A program made the position numbers and the translations under genes. DNA of 64,000 bases from Burkholderia sp. OK233 (lineage in GTDB: Bacteria > Pseudomonadota > Gammaproteobacteria > Burkholderiales > Burkholderiaceae). The notes under the pieces were generated by a model. That model was given only the letters and a program-made list of their open reading frames with translations, was not told the DNA's origin and made no database searches. The stretch is from contig NZ_OCSR01000001.1 of assembly GCF_900230185.1 (NCBI RefSeq), positions 2,728,001-2,792,000 on the forward strand. The letters run 5' to 3'. This document shows, one piece after another, positions 53,503-62,663 of this stretch; within the stretch, counting starts at the first letter, position 1; every line of letters begins with the position of its first letter.

Positions 53503-54393
53503 ATGGCCTTCGAGGATTTCACGCCCTTTCGTGTCGCCGTGGACGACGTCGATATTTTCGGAGTGAGGGGCGGGTCAGGGCCGCCCCTGCTGTTGTTGCA
53601 CGGTCACCCGCAGTCGCATCTGATCTGGCAGCGGTGCGCGGCGCAACTGGCGGAGCACTTCACCGTCATCGCCACCGACTTGCGCGGCTACGGCGCCTCG
53701 GGCAAACCGCCCAGCGACCCCGACCACACGCCGTATTCCAAACGCACGATGGCGGCCGATCAGGTCGCCGTGATGCGCCACTTCGGCTTCGAACGGTTCC
53801 TCGTGTGCGCCCATGATCGCGGCGCCCGCGTCGCGCACAGGATGGCGCTCGATCATCCCGACGCCGTCGAGCGCTTGATGCTGCTCGACATCGCGCCGAC
53901 GCTCGCGATGTACGAAGCCACCGACCGCGCCTTCGCGACCTATTACTTCCACTGGTTCTTCCTGATCCAGCCGGAGCCGCTGCCGGAAACGCTGATCGGC
54001 GCGAACCCGGCCGCGTATGTCGATGCGGTGATGGGCAGCCGTCACGCGGGCCTCGCGCCGTTCGCGCCCGAAGCCCTTGACGCTTATCGCAGCGCGCTGG
54101 CGCAACCTGGCGCCGTGCATGCGATGTGCGAGGACTACCGGGCGTCGGCGAGCATCGACCTCGAACACGACCGTGCCGACATCGAGCGCGGCCACAAGAT
54201 CGGCTGTCCGCTGCGTGTGTTGTGGGGCGACCAGGGGGTGATCGAGAAGTGCTTCGACGCGTTGGCGGAATGGCGTCACGTCGCGCGGGACGTGAGCGGG
54301 CGCTCATTGCCGTGCGGGCATTACATTCCTGAAGAGGCCTCGGACGAACTGGTCGCGGAGATGCTGTCGTTCTTCGAGGCGGTCGAGCAATAA
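53503..54393 (+). CDS. Alpha/beta hydrolase, haloacetate (fluoroacetate) dehalogenase-like
   Basis: 296 aa. The oxyanion block LLLLHGHPQSHLIW, DLRGYGASGKP and the nucleophile loop AHDRGARVAHRMALDHPDAV give the Asp nucleophile with two following Arg residues, as in fluoroacetate dehalogenase. HWFFLIQPEPLPETLI supplies the His-Trp pair that binds the halide, and CGHYIPEEA carries the catalytic His. The match to these residues supports dehalogenase activity, although related epoxide hydrolases share the fold. No haloacid transporter is adjacent. Divergent from NMO. Confidence 0.85.
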   Translation: MAFEDFTPFRVAVDDVDIFGVRGGSGPPLLLLHGHPQSHLIWQRCAAQLAEHFTVIATDLRGYGASGKPPSDPDHTPYSKRTMAADQVAVMRHFGFERFLVCAHDRGARVAHRMALDHPDAVERLMLLDIAPTLAMYEATDRAFATYYFHWFFLIQPEPLPETLIGANPAAYVDAVMGSRHAGLAPFAPEALDAYRSALAQPGAVHAMCEDYRASASIDLEHDRADIERGHKIGCPLRVLWGDQGVIEKCFDALAEWRHVARDVSGRSLPCGHYIPEEASDELVAEMLSFFEAVEQ

Positions 54394-54474
54394 GCGGCTT
54401 GGTTCATACGCAATGCGGCCGCCGTTCGTTCACGCGCGACTTGGCGCGACACGCGACGCGGCCGCGCGTTCCGC

Positions 54475-54945
54475 TCAGCCTAGCGGCGGCAAGCGGCGCG
54501 CGACCGGCGTCGACTTGACGATGGCCGTGCTGGTCTCCGCGCGCTCGGTCACCTTCGACAGAATCTCGTCGAGCTGGTCGATCGAATGCAGGTAGAGGCG
54601 GCAGATGAAGCAGTCGTCGCCCGTCACCTTGTCGCATTCCACAAACTCCGGAATCCGCCGGATCACGTCTTCCACCAGATGCAACTGCCCTGGCAAGGGC
54701 TTCACGCGCACGATTGCCTGTAGCGTGAAGCCCAGCGCGCGCGGATCGATCTGCACGGTGAAGCGCTCGATCACGCCTTGCGCTTCGAGCCTTCGGACAC
54801 GCTCCGCCGTACTCGGCGCCGAAAGGCCAACCAGCCGCGCCAGTTCGCTGACCGGCTGGCGGGCGTCCGCCGCCAGCGCGGCGAGCAGCGCGCGGTCGGT
54901 TTCATCGAGTGTCGCGGGTGCTGCGGGAGCAAGGCGTTTGGTCAT
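54475..54945 (-). CDS. Lrp/AsnC-family regulator
   Basis: 156 aa. Helix-turn-helix DETDRALLAALAADARQPVS then ELARLVGLSAPSTAERVRRL is followed by the RAM ligand domain (LQAIVRVKPLPGQLHLVEDV, TGDDCFICRLYL). The gene is divergent from the EamA transporter, 114 bp apart, so it probably regulates that exporter in response to an amino acid. It is transcribed towards the hydrolase and has a short GC-rich spacer there. Confidence 0.94.
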   Translation of the reverse strand: MTKRLAPAAPATLDETDRALLAALAADARQPVSELARLVGLSAPSTAERVRRLEAQGVIERFTVQIDPRALGFTLQAIVRVKPLPGQLHLVEDVIRRIPEFVECDKVTGDDCFICRLYLHSIDQLDEILSKVTERAETSTAIVKSTPVARRLPPLG

Positions 54946-55059
54946 GGCGGCCTTCGATTATTAGGTTTCCGCGCGGGAAGACTTAAGTTTAGCACTGTAT
55001 TCGGGCGATCGGATTAATTACACTGCTTCTCATACAGGAATCAATTCGAGGATCGAATC

Positions 55060-55959
55060 ATGGCGTCCAATGAGATTCGCCGCGGCGCGGCGGAAATGAC
55101 CATGGCCATGCTGATGTCCGGCACCATCGGCTGGCTGGTGGTGTCGTCGCAGCAGAGTCCGTTCAATGTGGTGTTCTTTCGCTGTATTTTCGGCGGCGCG
55201 ACGCTGGCGCTCGTGTGCGCCGTGCTCGGCCTGTTCAGGCGCAAGCTCTTTTCGTGGAAGATGCTCGGCCTCGCGCTGCTCGGCGGCGCGGCGATCGTCA
55301 TCAACTGGGTGCTGCTGTTCGCGGCCTATTCACGCGCTTCGATCTCGATGGCGACCGCCGTCTACAACACGCAGCCGTTCATGCTGGTCGCGCTCGGCGC
55401 GCTGGTGTTTCGCGAGCGTGTCAGCGCGTCGACGGTGGCCTGGCTGGTGGTCGCGTTTATCGGCCTCGTGTTCGTGGTGAAGGTCGAACCGGCGGTATTG
55501 GCGGTGCCGGGCCAGTATCTGGTCGGGGTCGCCTATGCTGTGGGCGCGGCGGCGATGTACGCAGTCTCGTCGATTATCACAAAGCGCCTGAAGGGCACGC
55601 CGCCGCACCTGATCGCGCTGATCCAGGTGTCGCTCGGCGTCGTGATGCTGGCGCCGTTCGTGCGCTTCGATGCGCTGCCGACCAACGGCGTGCAGTGGCT
55701 CGAATTGATCGTGCTCGGTATCGTCAATACGGGGCTCATGTACGTGCTGCTCTACGGCGCGATCCAGAAGCTGCCGACCTCGATGACCGGCGCGTTGTCG
55801 TTCATCTATCCGGTGGTGGCGATCATCGTCGACCGGGTTGCGTTCGGACAGACGCTCGCGTGGATTCAGGTGCTCGGTGCGGTGCTGATCCTGCTCGCGG
55901 CCGCCGGCGTGAACCTCGGCTGGCGGATCGTGCCGCAGAAACGCCTGTCTTCGACCTGA
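55060..55959 (+). CDS. EamA/DMT-family transporter
   Basis: 299 aa with ten predicted helices in two EamA repeats. MTMAMLMSGTIGWLVVSSQQ and NVVFFRCIFGGATLALVCAV in the first, GALSFIYPVVAIIVDRVAFG in the second. YSRASISMATAVYNTQPFML marks the linker of repeat 1. DMT exporters of this type often expel amino acids or metabolites such as threonine or cysteine. It is divergent from an Lrp/AsnC regulator, the usual arrangement for amino-acid exporters. SD GAGGA precedes ATG 55060. Confidence 0.92.
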   Translation: MASNEIRRGAAEMTMAMLMSGTIGWLVVSSQQSPFNVVFFRCIFGGATLALVCAVLGLFRRKLFSWKMLGLALLGGAAIVINWVLLFAAYSRASISMATAVYNTQPFMLVALGALVFRERVSASTVAWLVVAFIGLVFVVKVEPAVLAVPGQYLVGVAYAVGAAAMYAVSSIITKRLKGTPPHLIALIQVSLGVVMLAPFVRFDALPTNGVQWLELIVLGIVNTGLMYVLLYGAIQKLPTSMTGALSFIYPVVAIIVDRVAFGQTLAWIQVLGAVLILLAAAGVNLGWRIVPQKRLSST

Positions 55960-56298
55960 TGGAATGGCTGGGATGCCGATGGATCAGCGGGCAATAGTAC
56001 GGATTCCGGAGCAATCGGCGCGCGGCATTATTCATATAGACGGACCAATGACGTTCAGCGCGCGCGACTACGAAGCTTCGTAATGCCGTCTGTATGCGGG
56101 TTTAAAAGACGGTGTCAAGCTTCTGTAGGGAAATCACTGATGCGGTCAAAAAACCGGTACGCGTATCATTCATATCGACGCTGATCACGTCCGACAGAAT
56201 TTCCGCCGCTCGCCTTGATGGTCGAGCGGCTTTCTTTTTGGGGCGACGGTTTTGGCGTTGTGCTTGCCGCCTGCTGCCGGCCGCCAGCACCGTGCGCG
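55960..56298. other. Intergenic region with a forward terminator and repeated ATTCATAT-GACG words
   Basis: 339 bp with no supported gene. Two near-copies of TATTCATATAGACG (about 56030 and 56168) and a terminator at 56205-56239 suggest a short forward transcript such as an sRNA or long EamA 3' UTR. Confidence 0.35.
56205..56239 (+). terminator. Rho-independent terminator, forward strand
   Basis: GCCGCTCG (56205-56212) pairs with CGAGCGGC (56223-56230), followed by TTTCTTTTT. It lies 245 bp beyond the EamA stop. Confidence 0.75.
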
Positions 56299-57219
56299 TC
56301 AAGCCTGGCGCGCGACGATGCGCTCGCCATTGATCTCCAACGGCCCGTTTTTGGCCGCCAACTCCTCGACGATCGCGTGCACCAATGTGGACCATTCGCC
56401 ACTCGGCTTGAGCATGGCGGCAGCAGCGCGCATCGCGGCGGCATCGTCGAGCATCCGCAGCAACGTGTCGAAGCTCATCGCGCGGACTTCGAGCAGCTTG
56501 AACACGATCAACACCTTCAACGCATTCTTCGCATTGCGCGCCGGATCGGCCCTTAGCCACGCGACGCGTGAAAACGCCCGTTCCAGCGCCTGCTCGACAT
56601 TCGTGAAGGGCGAACCATGGCCGGGAATCACGAGCTGCACGTCGAGCTTCGCAATGGTTTCGAGCACCGCCTGTTCTTCGGCGAAGCCGCTTTCACCTTC
56701 CAGTTCGGGAAAGATCACGCCAAAGCCGTTTTCCCACAGCGCGTCCGCGCTGATCAGGATGCGTTCGTCCGGGCAATACAGCATCAACGAATGCGGATCG
56801 TGGCCAGGCGCGCCGAGCACTTGCCAATCGAGCGCGCCGAGCCGCAGTTGCGCGCCGGGCGCGATCGTCTCGGTGAAGGTGAAGCGCTCGCAGGTCTGGC
56901 CGGTGGCGCGAAACGTCAGACGGGTTTCGTCCCAATCTCGCACCGCGTCGGCTTCGGATGCGGGAATCGCGGTACGGCACGGCCACGTCGACTGCAACAG
57001 CGCGTTGCCGCCGCAGTGGTCCGAATGCAGATGCGTGTTGACGATCAGATCGAGCGCCCGCGCGCCGAGCGTTTGCTGCACGAGCGCGAGGGTTTGCGGC
57101 GCGTGCGTCGCGTAGCCGGTATCGACGAGTGCGGCACATGTGTCATCGACCAGCAGCACATTGTTCGACGAAAGCCAGCCGCGTTCGAAGACCCGGATCG
57201 ATGCCGGTAGGTTGATCAT
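56299..57219 (-). CDS. Metallo-beta-lactamase-fold hydrolase
   Basis: 306 aa from ATG 57219; the longer frame to 57804 crosses the previous gene. Metal motifs: NTHLHSDHCGGNALLQ (HxHxDH), GHDPHSLMLYC, SADALWENG and VIPGHGSPFTNV. Overall similarity is to glyoxalase II-like and MBLAC2-type hydrolases that act on thioesters. The C-terminal 100 residues are helical with an oligomerisation appearance. The start overlaps the MaoC-type stop (ATGA). With MaoC and HMG-CoA lyase in the same operon, an acyl-CoA or thioester substrate is plausible (inference). Confidence 0.9.
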   Translation of the reverse strand: MINLPASIRVFERGWLSSNNVLLVDDTCAALVDTGYATHAPQTLALVQQTLGARALDLIVNTHLHSDHCGGNALLQSTWPCRTAIPASEADAVRDWDETRLTFRATGQTCERFTFTETIAPGAQLRLGALDWQVLGAPGHDPHSLMLYCPDERILISADALWENGFGVIFPELEGESGFAEEQAVLETIAKLDVQLVIPGHGSPFTNVEQALERAFSRVAWLRADPARNAKNALKVLIVFKLLEVRAMSFDTLLRMLDDAAAMRAAAAMLKPSGEWSTLVHAIVEELAAKNGPLEINGERIVARQA

Positions 57220-57701
57220 GGTGCGCCTGTGTCCGGGTTTGTGCTCGCGTTGGCATTCGCCGATGCTTCGGGTTTCGGCATCACCAGGATTGTCGACGTG
57301 CCGATCAACATGGTGTCGCCGCGTTGATTCACCACGCTTCCTTCGAGATGTGTCAGATCGCCGTTCAGACTCGGCTTCCAGTACGCGTCGCGCACACGCC
57401 ACGTGATCGTCAACGTATCGTTCGCGTGAACGGCTTTCTTCAGCTTGATATCGAACTCGAGGCCGAGCGGTTGCGCGTACGTCGAAAAATAGGTCGCCAG
57501 TAGCGCCATGAAATACGCGGTCGGTTGCGTGCCGGACGCGATCAAACCGCCGAAGCGGCTTTGCGCGGCGTAGGCGTCGTCGTGATGCAGCGGGTTGAAG
57601 TCGTTGACGAGCGTGGCGAACGACTTCACCGATTCCGCCGATAGCTCGAGCGTCGAACTGAACGTCTCGCCGATCGTTACGATGCGCGGCGCGGCGTTCA
57701 C
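57216..57701 (-). CDS. MaoC-like hot-dog dehydratase
   Basis: 161 aa from GTG 57701, whose G overlaps the previous gene's TGA (GTGA). [20 protein letters not shown] carries the MaoC catalytic Asp/His motif (D-x4-H-x-D), followed by [23 protein letters not shown]-start evidence is the tight overlap; the longer frame to 57875 is out-of-family. R-hydratases of this type hydrate enoyl-CoA. The C-terminal tail ([16 protein letters not shown]) is low complexity. It is translationally coupled on both sides. Confidence 0.88.
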   Translation of the reverse strand: MNAAPRIVTIGETFSSTLELSAESVKSFATLVNDFNPLHHDDAYAAQSRFGGLIASGTQPTAYFMALLATYFSTYAQPLGLEFDIKLKKAVHANDTLTITWRVRDAYWKPSLNGDLTHLEGSVVNQRGDTMLIGTSTILVMPKPEASANANASTNPDTGAP

Positions 57702-57925
57702 CGCTGCGCCTTTGCCTGCCTGGCCATGAATTCCGCGTGGCGTTCCTCGATCGCGTCCCAGACTGCGCGCTTCGCGTCGTCGTCGAACGACGACCAGCTG
57801 GCAATCTCGTCGATCGTGCGCAAACAGCCTTCGCACCAACCAGTCGAAGCGTCCATCCTGCACACGCTGATGCACGGTGACGGCACGGCAGCCTCGTCGT
57901 CTTCGCTATCGATGCCCGCTGTCAT
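57698..57925 (-). CDS. DUF1289 family protein
   Basis: 75 aa from ATG 57925. [20 protein letters not shown] and [20 protein letters not shown] define DUF1289, with a Cys-x3-Cys and Cys-x2-Cys pair that may bind a metal or iron-sulfur cluster. The family function is unknown. The gene lies 4 bp downstream of the ybaK-type stop and its own stop overlaps the MaoC start, so it is a compact member of a five-gene operon. Confidence 0.9.
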   Translation of the reverse strand: MTAGIDSEDDEAAVPSPCISVCRMDASTGWCEGCLRTIDEIASWSSFDDDAKRAVWDAIEERHAEFMARQAKAQR

Positions 57926-57929
57926 TGCG

Positions 57930-58451
57930 TCACGCCGTCTCGCGTAGCGCCACATCGATCGCCGGCGCACCCGTCAACGCAATCAGTTCCTGCGCTGTCA
58001 GATTGAACACCGCATGCGGATGACCTGCGGCGGCCCACAGGCTATCGAGTTCCAGCAGATCGGCATCGATCAGCGTGAAGGGTTCGGTGGCGTGGCCGAT
58101 CGGGCAGACACCGCCGATCGCATAACCCGTTTTTTCGCGGACGAACTTCGCATCCGCACGGCCGATCTCGCCGACTTGCGCCGCGACCTTCTTTTCGTCG
58201 ACGCGATTCGCGCCGCTCGCGACCACCAGTACTGGCGCGTCGTCTTCGCGGCGGCGAAACAGGATCGACTTGGCGATCTGCGCAACGGAGCAGCCAAGGC
58301 CGGCCGCGGCTTCGGCGGAAGTCTTGCCGGTTTCCGGCAGCATCACAATCCGTCCCGCGTGGCCGCGTTCGCGCAACAACAGGGCGACGCGGCGTGCGGA
58401 GTCAGGCAATGCGGTGAGATCGTCGGAGTCGAGGGAGGCGTGATCCGTCAT
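57930..58451 (-). CDS. YbaK-like aminoacyl-tRNA deacylase
   Basis: 173 aa. [20 protein letters not shown] and [20 protein letters not shown] followed by [20 protein letters not shown] are the YbaK/prolyl-tRNA-editing fold signatures, with the active-site Lys of QIAKSILF. These free-standing domains clear mischarged tRNA (for example Cys-tRNAPro). It is followed at 4 bp by the DUF1289 gene and preceded by HMG-CoA lyase at 66 bp. Confidence 0.92.
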   Translation of the reverse strand: MTDHASLDSDDLTALPDSARRVALLLRERGHAGRIVMLPETGKTSAEAAAGLGCSVAQIAKSILFRRREDDAPVLVVASGANRVDEKKVAAQVGEIGRADAKFVREKTGYAIGGVCPIGHATEPFTLIDADLLELDSLWAAAGHPHAVFNLTAQELIALTGAPAIDVALRETA

Positions 58452-58517
58452 CGTTTCAGGTCCTGAATGATTTGGCGAAATGTGTGCTGGAATGAATTGC
58501 CAAATGAGTGGCGAGCG

Positions 58518-59444
58518 TCAAACGCAGTTGGCCTGTTCGCTGCGGGCTTTGGCAAGCAACGCTTTGCCGGCGCGTGAGACATTGGGCCGGCCGATCGACG
58601 TCGAAATGAAATCACCGATCGCGACGACTTGCGCGAGGTCGACGCCGGTCTCGATGCCGAGGCCGTTCATCAGATACAGCACGTCTTCGGTCGCGACGTT
58701 GCCGGTTGCACCCTTCGCATACGGGCAGCCGCCAAGCCCCGCCACCGACGCGTGATAGATCTCGATGCCTTCCTGCAACGCCGCGTAGATGTTCGCGAGC
58801 GCCTGACCGTAGGTGTCGTGGAAGTGCCCCGACAGGCGTTCGCGCGGAAACACCCGGGTGACTGCCTCGAACACTTCGCGCGTGCGCTTCGGCGTGCCGA
58901 CGCCGATCGTATCCGCGATATCGATCTCGTCGCAGCCGAGCGCCGCGAAACGTTCGACCACATCGACCACCGACGCCACCTGCACTTCGCCTTGGTACGG
59001 ACAGCCGAGCGCACACGACACGCTGCCGCGAATCCGCAGGCCATGTTCCTTCGCCGCCTGCGCGACCGGCGCGAATCGATCGATGCTTTCCGCGATGCTG
59101 CAGTTAATGTTCTTCTGCGAGAACGCTTCGCTGGCGGCGCCGAAGATCACGATCTCGTCCGCCCGCGCGGCGAGTGCGCCTTCGAAACCGCGCAGATTCG
59201 GCGTCAGCACGGAGTAGATCGTACCGGCGCGGCGTTCGATGCCGGCCATCACGTCGGCGCCGTCGGCCATCTGCGGCACCCATTTCGGCGATACGAACGA
59301 CGCGGATTCGACGTTGCGAAAGCCGGCCGCCGACAAGCGGTCGATCAACTCGATCTTGATCTCGGTGGGGACGAATTCTTTCTCGTTCTGCAGTCCGTCA
59401 CGCGGACCGACTTCGACGATTTTGACGCGTTGGGGCAAGGCCAT
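58518..59444 (-). CDS. mvaB: Hydroxymethylglutaryl-CoA lyase
   Basis: 308 aa, DRE-TIM metallolyase. N-terminal VKIVEVGPRDGLQNEKEFVP with the Asp-Arg catalytic pair, SFVSPKWVPQMADG, GHFHDTYGQALANIYAALQE (metal His residues), and the HMGL active-site signature SVAGLGGCPYAKGATGNVAT with its catalytic Cys. It splits HMG-CoA into acetyl-CoA and acetoacetate, the final step of leucine catabolism. It heads the minus-strand operon that continues with YbaK, DUF1289, MaoC and a metallo-hydrolase. ghrA lies upstream at 143 bp. Confidence 0.95.
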   Translation of the reverse strand: MALPQRVKIVEVGPRDGLQNEKEFVPTEIKIELIDRLSAAGFRNVESASFVSPKWVPQMADGADVMAGIERRAGTIYSVLTPNLRGFEGALAARADEIVIFGAASEAFSQKNINCSIAESIDRFAPVAQAAKEHGLRIRGSVSCALGCPYQGEVQVASVVDVVERFAALGCDEIDIADTIGVGTPKRTREVFEAVTRVFPRERLSGHFHDTYGQALANIYAALQEGIEIYHASVAGLGGCPYAKGATGNVATEDVLYLMNGLGIETGVDLAQVVAIGDFISTSIGRPNVSRAGKALLAKARSEQANCV

Positions 59445-59587
59445 GATGTGTCTCCAGTGTCGACCGGAGTTTGCGCTTTAGCGCGTTACTCCGGTCCCAT
59501 GCAATGAGCCCGCGCGTGGCGGCGCTCCTTCAGATGAATTCGGTGGTGTTCAAAATCCGTGCTCGATATTTTGCTCAGTATCCGCGT

Positions 59588-60529
59588 TCAGTATCCACGC
59601 TCTATATCGACCACACCGCTTACCGTTTCGCCGCGCATCAGCGCCGTCATTTTCCGCGCGACTTGCGCGACGCTCTCTTCGCGCAAGGTGAGCGCCGACA
59701 TGTGCGGCGTAATTGTGATACGCGACTCCTGCCAGAACAGATGATCGGGCGGCAACGGTTCTTCGCGGAACACGTCCAGCGTCGCGGCGGCGACCTGGCC
59801 GCTTGCCAGCGCTTCGAGCAAATCCTGTTCGACCAGATGCCCGCCGCGTGCGACGTTGATCAGATATGCGCCCTTCGCGAGCTTCGAGAAGGTGCGTGCG
59901 TTCAGCACGTCGCCCGTATCCGGCGTATGCGGCAGCAGATTGACCAGCACTTTCACTCCATCGAGAAACGCATCGAACTGTGCCTCTCCGGCGAAGGTCG
60001 TGATGCCGTCGATTTGCCGCGCACTGCGGCTATACCCGCGCACCGGCATGCCGAACGCCGCGACTGCTTGCGCGACATGCGTACCGAGGACGCCGAGGCC
60101 GAGCACGCCAACCGTGAAGGTCTCGCGTGGATGCGGATCGAGCACTTCCCAGCGGCGTTCGCTTTGCAGCGTCTGGTATTCGTCGAAACGGCGCAGGTAG
60201 CGCAGCACTGCATGCGTCACGTACTCGGCCATTTGCAGGGCCATGCCGGTGTCTTCGAGCCTGATCAACTGGGCGCTGCGCGGCAACGTACCGGGCTGCT
60301 CGTGTTCGAGCCCGAGGATCGCGTCGACGCCCGCGCCGAGATTGAAGATTGCGCGCAGATCGTCGCGGCCGGCCAGCATTTCACGCGGCGGGCGCCACAC
60401 GACCGCGAAATCGGCTGGTTCGGTGTCGCCCGTCTGCCATTCGCGCAGTTCGGCTTCCGGCAGCGCACGGGCGAAGTCGTGAAGCCACGCGGCGGCGTCG
60501 GTGTGCTGCATGTAGAAGAGGATTTTCAT
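59588..60529 (-). CDS. ghrA: Glyoxylate/hydroxypyruvate reductase A
   Basis: 313 aa, D-2-hydroxyacid dehydrogenase family. MKILFYMQHTDAAAWLHDFA, NAD(P) loop VGVLGLGVLGTHVAQAVAAF, YSRSARQI after beta-2 and LINVARGGHLVEQDLLEALA with the catalytic Arg; the Glu/His pair lies in FREEPLPPDHLFW. GhrA reduces glyoxylate and hydroxypyruvate with NADPH. An intergenic region of 143 bp separates it from the HMG-CoA lyase gene, so it may be its own transcription unit. Confidence 0.92.
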   Translation of the reverse strand: MKILFYMQHTDAAAWLHDFARALPEAELREWQTGDTEPADFAVVWRPPREMLAGRDDLRAIFNLGAGVDAILGLEHEQPGTLPRSAQLIRLEDTGMALQMAEYVTHAVLRYLRRFDEYQTLQSERRWEVLDPHPRETFTVGVLGLGVLGTHVAQAVAAFGMPVRGYSRSARQIDGITTFAGEAQFDAFLDGVKVLVNLLPHTPDTGDVLNARTFSKLAKGAYLINVARGGHLVEQDLLEALASGQVAAATLDVFREEPLPPDHLFWQESRITITPHMSALTLREESVAQVARKMTALMRGETVSGVVDIERGY

Positions 60530-60822
60530 ACGGTCCGGAAGGCGCGTGCGTGGTCGAGTCGGATGGCGGGAAAGGCCCGAAAGTACCGCTGCAACGCCCG
60601 CGGCGCTTCAGACGACGCTTGCAGCATGAGGCATCCTCCTTTTCTGGATAGGCTTCATTCTACTTTTTCGACGCGGATCGCGCGCGTTTGCGCACGGGCG
60701 TGCGGTTTGCCCCTGCAACGTGGCCGCGCATTTGCCCCATAAACAAAGCACAAAAACTTGGTTCGCCCTTGCAGCGCCCAGCGGGACAATCATCTCCCGG
60801 ATTCCGGCAGCGAGGGACAGAC

Positions 60823-61425
60823 ATGCTTTCATGCACCAAATCGACATGGCCGCCGCGGCTCGTCACCGTTCCCGGCCTGCACGGCAGTGAGGGCGCGCAC
60901 TGGCAAACATGGCTCGAACGGCAATTCGCGCGCTCGCTCCGCGTCGAACAAGCCGACTGGGACGCCCCGGAGGTCGCCGCCTGGGCGAAGTCGCTGCGCG
61001 ATCTGCTCGCGCGCGAACGCGGGCCGTTCGTGCTGGCCGCCCACAGTTTCGGTTGCCTCGCGACTGCGCACGCGTTGCAGCAGGCGTCGTATGCGAACGA
61101 TGTGGTGGGCGTGCTGTTCGTCGCGCCTGCAAGCCAGGAGAAATTCGCCTTCGCCGGACCGTTCGACGCGCGGCGTCTCGGCGTGCCGTCGATTCTGATC
61201 GGCAGCGAAACCGACCCGTGGATGTCGCTCGCCGGTTCGCGCGACCTAGCGCAGCGTCTCGGCAGCGCGTTCGTTAATCTCGGCGACGCGGGACACATCA
61301 ACACCGCGGCGGGATTCGGCCCGTGGCCGCGCGCCAAGTATTTCGTCGATACGCTGGTGCATTGCGCGGCGCCGCTGCGCTTTCGCGAGGAGTCGTTGGA
61401 GGTCGCGCAGCACGCGTTCGTCTGA
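60823..61425 (+). CDS. RBBP9/YdeN-type serine hydrolase
   Basis: 200 aa from ATG 60823; an open frame extends to 60688 without family similarity. LVTVPGLHGSEGAHWQTWLE, nucleophile elbow FVLAAHSFGCLATAHAL (His-Ser), and LGDAGHINTAAGFGPWPRAK (catalytic His) match the RBBP9 family. These hydrolases act on small esters or amides. The gene stands between ghrA (divergent) and the sulfate-binding protein gene, 195 bp downstream. Confidence 0.9.
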   Translation: MLSCTKSTWPPRLVTVPGLHGSEGAHWQTWLERQFARSLRVEQADWDAPEVAAWAKSLRDLLARERGPFVLAAHSFGCLATAHALQQASYANDVVGVLFVAPASQEKFAFAGPFDARRLGVPSILIGSETDPWMSLAGSRDLAQRLGSAFVNLGDAGHINTAAGFGPWPRAKYFVDTLVHCAAPLRFREESLEVAQHAFV

Positions 61426-61620
61426 GTGTTGCGCCTGGCGTTTGGGCAACCTCTGCCTGACAAGCGATCGAATCCCGGGGCGCGCAACTGAATGCGTCAT
61501 TGGGCGAGGAGTGAACGCGCAGTTGAGCGCGAGTGAACCAGTAAGCGATCCGTTAGAATCCCGCTTCACGTTGCACGTTTGTGCGGCTGCAGATTTTCAT
61601 CATCGATAGGCGGGGACAAG

Positions 61621-62646
61621 ATGGCAGGAAAGACGGGGACATCGCGCTGGCTGGCAGCCGGCATGACGGCAATGACGCTCGCGCTCGGCGGCATCTCGAC
61701 GGCGCACGCGGACACGTCGCTGCTCAACGTGTCGTACGACGTGACGCGCGAGTTGTACAAGGACATCAACGCCGGCTTCATCACGGCCTACAAGCAGAAG
61801 AGCGGCGAGACCGTGTCGGTTCGCCAGTCGCATGGCGCGTCGAGCGCGCAGGCGCTGTCGGTATTGCAAGGGCTGCAGGCTGACGTCGTGACGATGAACC
61901 AGCCGAACGACATCGACTTGCTCGCCGAAAAGGGCCAACTGGTGCCCGCCAACTGGCGTACCCGTCTGCCGGACGACAGCGCTCCGTACACCACGACGAT
62001 GGTGTTTCTCGTGCACAAGGGCAACCCGAAGCACATCAAGGACTGGGACGACCTCGCCAAACCCGGCATGCAAGTGGTGATCGCCAATCCGAAGACGTCG
62101 GGCAACGGCCGCTACACGTATCTGGCCGCATGGGGTTATCGCAAGCAACACGGCGGCACCGATGCACAAGCGCTCGACTTCGAAAAGGCGATCTTCAAGA
62201 ACGTGCCGGTGCTCGACACGGGCGGCCGTGGCGCGACGACGACCTTCACGCAACGCGGTATCGGCGACGTGCTGGTGACGTTCGAAAACGAAGTGTCGTT
62301 GATCGACACGGGTGTGGGCGCGGGCAATTTCGAAGCGGTGTATCCGTCGGTGAGCCTGCTGGCTGCGCCGCCGGTGTCGATCGTCGACAAGGTGGTCGAT
62401 AAACGCGGCACGCGCAAGGAGGCGCAGGCGTACCTCGACTATCTGTGGTCGCCGGCCGCGCAGGAAATCATTGCGCAACACCACCTGCGTCCGCGTGACA
62501 AGAACGTGCTCGCGAAGCATGCGGCCGAGTTCAAGCCGATCAAGACTTTCACGGTCGAAGAAATGTTCGGCAGCTGGCAGAAGGCGCAGCAAACGCATTT
62601 CTCGGACGGTGGGACGTTCGATCAGATCATCGTGGATAAGAAGTAA
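61621..62646 (+). CDS. Periplasmic sulfate/thiosulfate-binding protein
   Basis: 341 aa from ATG 61621 (MAGKTGTSRWLAAGMTAMTL), signal peptide ending near ALGGISTAHA. The mature protein begins DTSLLNVSYDVTRELYKDIN, then SVRQSHGASSAQALSVLQGL and FTQRGIGDVLVTFENEVSLI, hallmarks of Sbp/CysP. It captures sulfate or thiosulfate for an ABC importer. Unlike the usual sbp-cysTWA arrangement, no permease or ATPase gene follows: the next genes are bioB and bioD on the other strand. It must share an importer encoded elsewhere. Confidence 0.93.
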   Translation: MAGKTGTSRWLAAGMTAMTLALGGISTAHADTSLLNVSYDVTRELYKDINAGFITAYKQKSGETVSVRQSHGASSAQALSVLQGLQADVVTMNQPNDIDLLAEKGQLVPANWRTRLPDDSAPYTTTMVFLVHKGNPKHIKDWDDLAKPGMQVVIANPKTSGNGRYTYLAAWGYRKQHGGTDAQALDFEKAIFKNVPVLDTGGRGATTTFTQRGIGDVLVTFENEVSLIDTGVGAGNFEAVYPSVSLLAAPPVSIVDKVVDKRGTRKEAQAYLDYLWSPAAQEIIAQHHLRPRDKNVLAKHAAEFKPIKTFTVEEMFGSWQKAQQTHFSDGGTFDQIIVDKK

Positions 62647-62663
62647 ATCGCTGCGTCAGAAAC

